From Mangifera indica (Eukaryota > Streptophyta > Magnoliopsida > Sapindales > Anacardiaceae), in contig NC_058153.1 of the NCBI RefSeq assembly GCF_011075055.1, forward strand, positions 9,920,001 through 9,984,000: a stretch of DNA of 64,000 nt, in the 5' to 3' direction. Shown here piece after piece: positions 57,821 to 64,000 of this stretch. The notes beneath the pieces were generated by a model. The model made no database searches. It saw only the letters and a list, made by a program, of their open reading frames with translations, and was not told where the DNA came from. The stretch's first letter is position 1; each line of letters starts with the position of its first letter. The position numbers and the translations under genes are program-made.

Positions 57821-59035
57821 TTAGTTAAAACCCCTATCTTCATACTTTGGAGCATGAATTTGATCTGAACCTAAACCAGGTCCATCACTTGACTCAACAC
57901 TAGTAGAATTTCTCAAGTTAGAATTCTCCACCTCAATATAAACCTGTTTAGACTGAGATTGGTTAGAGATAAACAGATCTTTATAAAAAACAAATTCATT
58001 AAACACAACATCCATGCTAACCACACATTTTAATTCATCAATTAACCAAACTTTATAACCCTTAGTCCCTGTAGGGTATCCTAAGAAGACAACTTTTAAA
58101 GCTCTAGGGTTTAGCTTACCCTGTTTCACATGGATATAGGCAAGGCATCCAAAAGATCTTAAGTGATTCAAATTTAGTGGTTTACCAAACCACAATTCAA
58201 TAAGAGTCTTAAAATTAATAGCTGAAGAGGGTGATCTATTAATCAAATAACAAGCAGTAGCAACTGCTTCAGCCTAGAATTTCTTACTCAATCCTAATCA
58301 GCTAACATGCATCTTACCTTATTCAGAATGGTCTTATTCATTCTCTCTGCAAGACCATTCTCCTGAAGACTGTCTGCATAGGTTATATGTCTCAAAATTC
58401 CAAATTGTTTACAAAAATCAATAAACTATTTATTACAAAATTCAAGACCATTGTTTGTTCTTAAAACCTTTAGTTTCTTATTGGTTTGATTTTCAACAAG
58501 AGTTTTCCATTCTTTAAAAAAAATCAAAAGCTTGATCTTTAGTTTTTAAGAAATAAACCCATACTATTCTTGAAAAATCATCCACAAAGGTTAGAAAATA
58601 ATGAGCATTAGACAGAGAACTAGGTACCTGAGGAGAACCCTACAGATCTGAATGTATATAATCAAGAATATTCTTTTATCTATGAATAGCTGTTGTAAAC
58701 CTCAGCCTTTGTGACTTCACTAAGACACAATTCTCACGAAACTCTAATGCATAAATTCTTTTAGAATTAATCAAGTTTTGTTTGCAAAGTCCTTGCAAGC
58801 CCAAAAAACTAATGTGTCCTAGCCTTTTATGCCACAAAATAGTTTCATCCACCTTATCAAGTTTAGAAGATATTGAGTCACTAACAACTATTCTTTGTAA
58901 AATGTATAAACCATTTATTAGTTTAGCTCTCATTATTACTAAAGCTCCTCTCATTATTTTAAGCACACCTTTTTCAAATTTATAAGAATAGCCATTGGAA
59001 TCTAACAAACCTAAAGATATTAGGTTTCTTCTCAA
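57821..59035 (-). pseudogene. Copia A pre-integrase and integrase
   Basis: The pre-integrase finger at 59035-58676 reads ILWHKRLGHISFLGLQGLCK, then CVLVKSQRLRF, where the usual C-x2-C pair is reduced to one Cys. Integrase core: LDYIHSDL keeps the first Asp and FLTFVDDFSRIVWVYFLKTK follows. The second catalytic block near 58450 reads LRTNNGLEF, with Asp replaced by Asn, and QENGLAERMNKTI retains the Glu. The C-terminal block MINRSPSSAINFKTLIELWF and HLRSFGCLAYIHVKQGKLNP ends at 57821. A local frame disturbance lies at 58500-58540 near an A-run. Catalytically dead by the Asp to Asn change even without the stops. Confidence 0.9.
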
Positions 59036-59161
59036 TTTAGGAACTAGTCTAACATCATTGAAATTTTTAATAGAACCATCAGCAAGTTTCAGTTTAATTG
59101 CACCTATACCAATTACCTCACATGCATCATCATTACCTATTAAGACTTTTCCCCCATTTAT

Positions 59162-59440
59162 CTATTTTAAATCTAAAAACCAGTCTTTTCTAGGTGTCAT
59201 GTGAAAGGTGCATCCTGAATCTAGAACCCATTCTTCCCTAGACAACCCCTCAGATAATACCGAAACTTCAGCACTGTCATAGCCATCAAGTAGATTTACA
59301 GACTCATGTTTCTCATTATTTGAAGGAAATTTCATTTTCTTTCTTTCAGGATAATTTCTTTTCATATGGCCTTCTTTATGACAATTCTGACAAACTCTTT
59401 TAGATCTAGACTTAGGTCTATTATTTCTTTTATCTTTTTG
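59162..59440 (-). pseudogene. Copia A zinc knuckle and protease
   Basis: Directly after the gag stop, same frame: CQNCHKEGHMKRNYPERK, a CCHC knuckle whose last Cys is Tyr. Then an acidic linker and the protease motif EEWVLDSGCTFHMTP with an intact D-S-G. Ends at a stop after WFLDLK. Confidence 0.88.
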
Positions 59441-60064
59441 TTAAATTTTCTTTTCTGTTCTGCCTCTAACTTGCAAACCTTCACCTATGGTTTTCTTTTC
59501 TATCTTCATTTCTAAATCTTTTGACTTAAGAGCCCCTAAGACATCTTTTAAAGAAATAGACTCTCTATCATATTTGATAGTAGCTTTTACATCTTTAAAA
59601 GTTTCAGGTAGTGAGTTCAAAATAATAATGGCTTGATTTTCATTTGAAATTTTTTCTTCTATATTAGCCAAATTAATAGTAATTTTATTGAACTCATCTA
59701 AATTTTCTTCTAAAGACTTTCCTAGATCCATTTTAAAACCAAAAAGTTGCTCTTTCAAATATATTTTATTAGTCAAAGATTTAGTCATATAAAGAGATTC
59801 CAGCTTCAACCATAATTTTGCAGCAGTATTAACATTATCAATTTGTCTTAAAAAATTATTAGAAAGATGTAAAATAAGCAAGCTATAGGTAGTTTCAAGT
59901 ACCTCAGCCTTCTGAGATTCTGTCATATCAGAAGGTAAAGCATCTACACCCTCCAAGGCTTTTGCATACTTTTGATGCACCAAAACAGCCCTCATCTTTT
60001 TGCTCCAAATATTAAAATCATTTTTTCCATTAAATTGTTCTATTTCCAGTCTTGTTGACCCCAT
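59441..60064 (-). pseudogene. Copia A gag
   Basis: Uninterrupted 207-codon frame: MGSTRLEIEQFNGKNDFNIW, KKMRAVLVHQKYAKALEGVD, then the UBN2 core (LWLKLESLYMTKSLTNKIYL, KMDLGKSLEENLDEFNKITI, ILNSLPETFKDVKATIKYDR). It ends at a TAA where the polyprotein should continue into the zinc knuckle, so it is truncated only at its tail. The start lies 285 bases from the 5' LTR. Best preserved gag in the window. Confidence 0.92.
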
Positions 60065-60333
60065 TATGTTCTTTTGCTTTCTTTTTTAGTTTCCTTAATC
60101 CTACAAATACCAAAAGAAAACACAACAGTACCAAGAAAACAAAGTACTCACAATAAGAACACAATCTTTCTTAAATATATTCAAATATATCAAGGGACAT
60201 AACACATATTTCACCAGAATATATTAAGAAGCACGAAAGCTAAACACATCTCAAGATATACACAAACAACCGAATATAAACAGAAAAGAAACAAAAATGG
60301 GTAAAAAAATCATAGATCTGAAAAATCTTTAGT

Positions 60334-60346
60334 GGCTCTGAAACCA
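60334..60346 (-). promoter_or_regulatory. Primer binding site of copia A
   Basis: Minus-strand TGGTTTCAGAGCC, two bases inside the 5' LTR; one base off the initiator tRNA-Met complement. Confidence 0.85.
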
Positions 60347-60348
60347 CT

Positions 60349-60893
60349 TGTTATAGATTTATATTACTGAACCCCAAGATATTCTGATCCGAACAATATA
60401 ACAGCAGAAAACAGGAAAAAATATAACAACAAGATATACTTGGTTCGGATTTCATAAAAGAAATCCTATATCCAAGGCAAAGGTGTTCCTCTAGTCAAAT
60501 CCACTAATATCAAGTTCGATTACAATATACAAACACACGGATCTCAATCTCTGTACATCCAAAACAATATACAAAGCAAATAAATGGTAAAACAAAGTCA
60601 AAGAGAACCTGACTTCACCGATGAGACACCGCCAATCGAACTTAGAGAGCAAAACTCAGCCACACAGTAGCCATAAGACGCATAAAATAGAGAAAGAAAT
60701 ACCCAACAGCCTTACGCCCTCTCTTTCTCTCTATATTCAATTGTTGGCCAAAATAAAGCTTATATACTTAGGTCAACACAAGTGAAAGCCCAACAGAATT
60801 ACCAAACTACCCTTACTTAATAAAAGTAATGACTCATGCATCTTTAACTCTAATTACATTACTACCCTTATAGTTTTTAAACAAAACATTACA
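60349..60893 (-). repeat. 5' LTR of copia A
   Basis: 545 bases, TGTTATAGATTTATATTACT to AACATTACA, paired with 55463-56002. Confidence 0.92.
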
Positions 60894-60898
60894 ACAAC

Positions 60899-61255
60899 TT
60901 ACAAAACCCTTCGATAAACACCACACACGACTACAGTACATCGTGAAACCAAGTACCAAAACAAGCCTTCTTTAAGACTCAAGACACTTACTCAATTGGA
61001 GAAAAGTAGAGGATTTCTCTCTGGTTTAACTAAATCATAAAAGCACAACCCTATTTTCTAGAGAACAGAGGAATATAAGGAGTCAGCATAATGCACTTTC
61101 TCACCTAGCCCTATTTTCAAACAAAATTATATACTTAGGTTAAATACCTAATAAAAGGATAAACTGTCCCTTTACACCAAATTACCACACGAACCACATA
61201 ACATTTCACAATGATTAAATTGCTCTCTGTCACATTTTAAGCCATACTTTACACA
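60899..61255 (-). repeat. 3' LTR of copia B, right piece
   Basis: Continues the B LTR from the A insertion site to its end CTTTACACA; the polypurine tract of B follows directly (ACTCCACCTTGGGTT on the plus strand). Confidence 0.78.
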
Positions 61256-61438
61256 ACTCCACCTTGGGTTAAACAGGTGAAGAAGAGAATTCCACTAGAA
61301 AACCTACCTTGCATCAACTTTGTCACATACTTGACAGATTTTAAGTTAGCTTAAAGCTTCCTTAAACTTGCTCATAAGAACTACTTTAGTTAGGATATCT
61401 ATTGGATTAACACCGGACATGATCTTTTCGTTGAACAC

Positions 61439-62683
61439 TTACTTATTTGAAAGTACATCTCTAATGAAATGAAGTCTCACATTAATATGCTTAGTCCTCT
61501 TCTGATATACACTATTTTTAGAAAGATGAATGACACTTTGAGAATCACTATAAACCACAGACACATCTAAACTCAAGCCCAACTCAGATGTAATCCCTTT
61601 AAACCATATAACCTCTTTCACAGCTTTTGTAAATGCAATATACTCTGCTTCAGTGGTGGATAAAGCCACAATAGACTGCAAATTGTACTTCCAACTCATA
61701 ACATTACCACCTTAGGTAAAAACACAACTAGTTAGAGACCTTCATTTATCCAAGTCAGTTGTAAAATTTGAATCATAAAATCCTTTTACCAATAAACTGT
61801 TACTAGCATCAGTTGTATACAATAACCCAAAGTTTGCAGTACCTTTGAGATATTTCAATAACCATTTTGCAGCAAGCCAATGTTCTTTACAAGGATTGCT
61901 TATAAATCCACTTACTAAACTAATAGCATAAGCAATATCAGGTCTTGAACCAATCATTGCATACATCAAACTACCTACAACATTTGAGTAAGGTATTTTA
62001 TCCATAAATTCAAATTCAGTAGCAAATAAATTGATAGTAGATTTTAATCTAAAATGAGCACCCATAGGAACATTAACAAGTTTAGTATCAGACATGTTAT
62101 ATAAGTTTATCACTTTCTTAATATATCCTACCTGTAATAGAAACAGAGATCCCTTACCCCTATCTCTTTTAATATCCATGCCCAAAATTCTCTTTGTTGA
62201 CCCTAAATCTTTTATATAAAATTCAGTTTTCAACATTTGTTTCAAATTCATCAAAGTAGATATATTTTTAGAAACTAGAAGTATATCATCAACATATAAT
62301 AAGTAAAAATAATATCCAGTTTCAAATTTTAAATAATACACACAATGATCATAATTGCATCTCAGAAAACTAATAGACAAAACAAACTCATCAAACCTCT
62401 TGTACCACTGTTTGGGAGACTGTTTGAGCCCATACAAAGATCTATGAAGCAAGCATACTTTATTTTCAGCTCCAGGTTCTACAAAACCCTTAGGTTACTC
62501 CATAAAAATTTGTTCTTTTAGTTTTCCATGCAAAAATATTATTGTAACATCCATTTGTTTCAGTTCCATGTTAAATAACACAACAACAGATAGTATAAGT
62601 CTTATTGAGGTATGTTTAACCACAGGGAAAAATACTTCATGGTAGTCAATTCCTTCTCTTTGAGAAAACCCTTTAGCTACCAC
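61439..62683 (-). pseudogene. Copia B reverse transcriptase and RNase H
   Basis: RT: MVAKGFSQREGIDYHEVFFP and LKQMDVTIIFLHGKLKEQIF at 62683-62495, then LHRSLYGLKQSPKQWYKRFD, the catalytic LLYVDDILLVSKN, DLGSTKRILGMDIKRDRGKG and MIGSRPDIAYAISLVSGFIS at 62452-61742. RNase H: SNSLLVKGFYDSNFTTDLDK, where the catalytic DSDYA-type motif reads DSNFT, then NLQSIVALSTTEAEYIAFTK, VYSDSQSVIHLSKNSVYQKR and TKHINVRLHFIRDVLSN to 61439. One frame throughout with stops near 62460-62495 and 61700-61742. Closely related to element A, yet clearly a different copy. Confidence 0.9.
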
Positions 62684-62699
62684 CCTTGCTTTAAATCTT

Positions 62700-64000
62700 A
62701 GCTATTCAACTCCATGAATACCTGGTTTCCTTTTAAATATTCACTTGCAGCCAATTACTTTTTCCTTCAATGGTCTATCAACAAGTGACCAAGTATTGCT
62801 CCTTTTTAAGGAATCTATCTCAGTTTTCATTGTCTTTAACTAGTCTAAACTATATTTACTCTCGCAGGTTTGGGTATAATTCAAGGGTTCACTTATCTTA
62901 ATCAAATCTCCTATTTGAAAGGCATGAGAGATGAGGTCGACTTGAGCATATCTTGATGGTAGTCTTATTTCTCTTCTTGGTCTATCTCTAATAAGTTAAT
63001 AATTAGATAAATTTTGTCTTTCTTGACTATGAGGACACTTAACTTGACTCTGTGGTAAGGGTTGCTAATTTAAGTCTGTGATTTCATACTTTAAAGCACG
63101 AATTGTATCCAAACCCAAATCAGGTCCCTTACCAGACTCAAAAGACTAGGTAACTGAATCAAATCTATTTTGGTAACTAGACAAAGTATCTTTACCTCAA
63201 ACTGAACCTGTTCAGATTATCTTTTTGCAGAGAAAAGATCTTTGTAGAATTTTAATTCATTAAAAGTAACATTTCTACTAATAACACACTTATGCTTATT
63301 TAACAGTCATAGTTTATAACCATTAGTGCTTGTGGGATACCTTAGAAAAACAACTTTTAATGCTCTTGGGTTGAGTTTACCTTGACTAACATAAACATAG
63401 GCAAGACATCCAAATAGTTTTAAATGATGCAATAAAAGTGGTCTATTTGACCATATTTTAATTGGGGTTTTAAAACCTGATGTAGATGGCAGAGATCTAT
63501 TTATCAAACAGCAGGTTGTTGCCATAGCTTCTACCCAAAACCTTTTACTTAATCTAGAATCAGCTAGAATACATCTAACCTTTTCTCTCAGGCAGACCAT
63601 TTTGTTATGGTGTTTCAATGCATTTTCTTTGCCTAAGTATACCATGTTTCTTACAATATCAGAAAAAATATCTATTACAATATTTTAAGCCATTATCAGT
63701 TCTGAATACTTTAATTTTCTTATTAGTTTGATTCTCAACTAGATTTTTCCAATCTTTGAAGCAGTCAAAAGCCCCATCTTTGTGCTTAAGGAAATATACC
63801 CACACTCTCCTAGAGTAATTATCAATGAATGTCATGAAATAGTGTGAATAAGACAGTGAATTAGAGACTTATGGAAAGCCCTACACATCAAATGCACATA
63901 CTCAAGGATACCTTGAGATCTAAGTGCAACAGATGCAAACTTTAGCTTATGAGACTTTCCAAGCACACAGTTTTCACAAAACTTCTAATCAAAAATTTTG
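62700..64000 (-). pseudogene. Copia B integrase, truncated by the window edge
   Basis: At 63645-63307: NKMVCLREKVRCILADSRLS, KRFWVEAMATTCCLINRSLP, LKLFGCLAYVYVSQGKLNPR, the region after the integrase Glu and the C-terminal part. To the right (63650-64000) the catalytic core and pre-integrase end are readable in pieces (NCVLGKSHKLKFASVALR near the edge). Left of 63307 the integrase-RT linker is decayed with many stops. The remaining protease, gag and 5' LTR must lie beyond 64000. Confidence 0.82.

Larger units (their letters stand above)
55463..60893 (-). mobile_element. Copia element A, complete, nested in the LTR of B
   Basis: 5431 bases, LTRs 55463-56002 and 60349-60893 (TGTTATAG to AACATTACA), primer site next to the right LTR, polypurine tract next to the left. 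Flanking 5-mers ATAAC (55458-55462) and ACAAC (60894-60898) match at four of five bases. Gag, protease, integrase, RT and RNase H are in standard copia order in one common reading frame broken mainly by stops. Confidence 0.92.
55248..64000 (-). mobile_element. Copia element B, runs off the right edge
   Basis: Minus-strand copia element inserted in GLR membrane segment M1. Its 3' LTR (55248-55462 plus 60899-61255) was split by element A. Inward lies a polypurine tract (AACCCAAGGTGGAGT), then RNase H, RT and integrase to the right edge; gag, protease and 5' LTR are outside. LTR sections share TACTTGGTTCAG and ACATCCAAGGCA with element A, so A and B are related families. Confidence 0.85.

Overview
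The window looks like a transposon-rich intergenic block of a dicot nuclear genome. It is AT-rich. Every coding region I recognise belongs to a plant transposable-element lineage (Ty1/copia including a Sirevirus-like element, Ty3/gypsy Athila-like, hAT, Mutator-like, LINE, MITEs), apart from one host gene, a glutamate receptor-like (GLR, clade 2-like) channel gene at 51.9-55.2 kb that is itself broken. I see no tRNA, rRNA, CRISPR array or bacterial operon structure. I cannot name the species.

Layout. 1-2 kb: decayed BED-type hAT transposase (minus). 3.5-27.4 kb: a four-level nest. An Athila-like gypsy element (minus, 21855-27360) is cut in its integrase by the LTR of a copia element (LTR 20238-21854; leader and gag-pol remnants at 19501-20237 and 3494-6540). 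That copia leader is split by a 12.96-kb Sirevirus-like copia element (6541-19495, minus, TSD CATAC). The gag of the Sirevirus-like element is in turn split by a 2.3-kb solo LTR (15297-17601, TSD ATGTC). 27.4-33.2 kb: foldback MITEs, a GT-rich microsatellite, a long stretch without genes, and a CCACCA-type minisatellite with a G-quadruplex-like run. 33.5-34.3 kb: 5'-truncated LINE-like insertion (9-bp TSD). 34.5-37.6 kb: full-length hAT element with 8-bp TSD and a nearly complete but stop-ridden transposase. 40.1-41.5 kb: plus-strand copia LTR/gag/protease fragment. 42.9-45.6 kb: TTF/zf-MYM-type hAT remnant (minus). 46.2-50.6 kb: Mutator-like element (17-bp TIR, 9-T target duplication) that carries a ULP1/C48 peptidase-like gene with five phase-0 exons, has no visible transposase, and has two oppositely oriented arrays of one ~118-bp repeat. 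50.8-51.4 kb: plus-strand copia RNase H fragment. 51.85-55.25 kb: GLR gene with a MITE in intron 1 and a frameshift, interrupted inside its first membrane segment by copia element B. B (55248 to beyond 64000, minus) holds a second, related complete copia element A (55463-60893, minus) in its 3' LTR.

The genes do not form a pathway; they record successive insertions. Order can be read from the nesting: gypsy, then copia, then Sirevirus-like copia, then solo LTR on the left; GLR, then B, then A on the right. Many lesions fit loss of G on the coding strand (TGG to TAG, Cys to Tyr, Asp to Asn), as expected of methylated, silenced transposons. The most unusual part is the Mutator-like element with the peptidase gene and inverted subterminal arrays.
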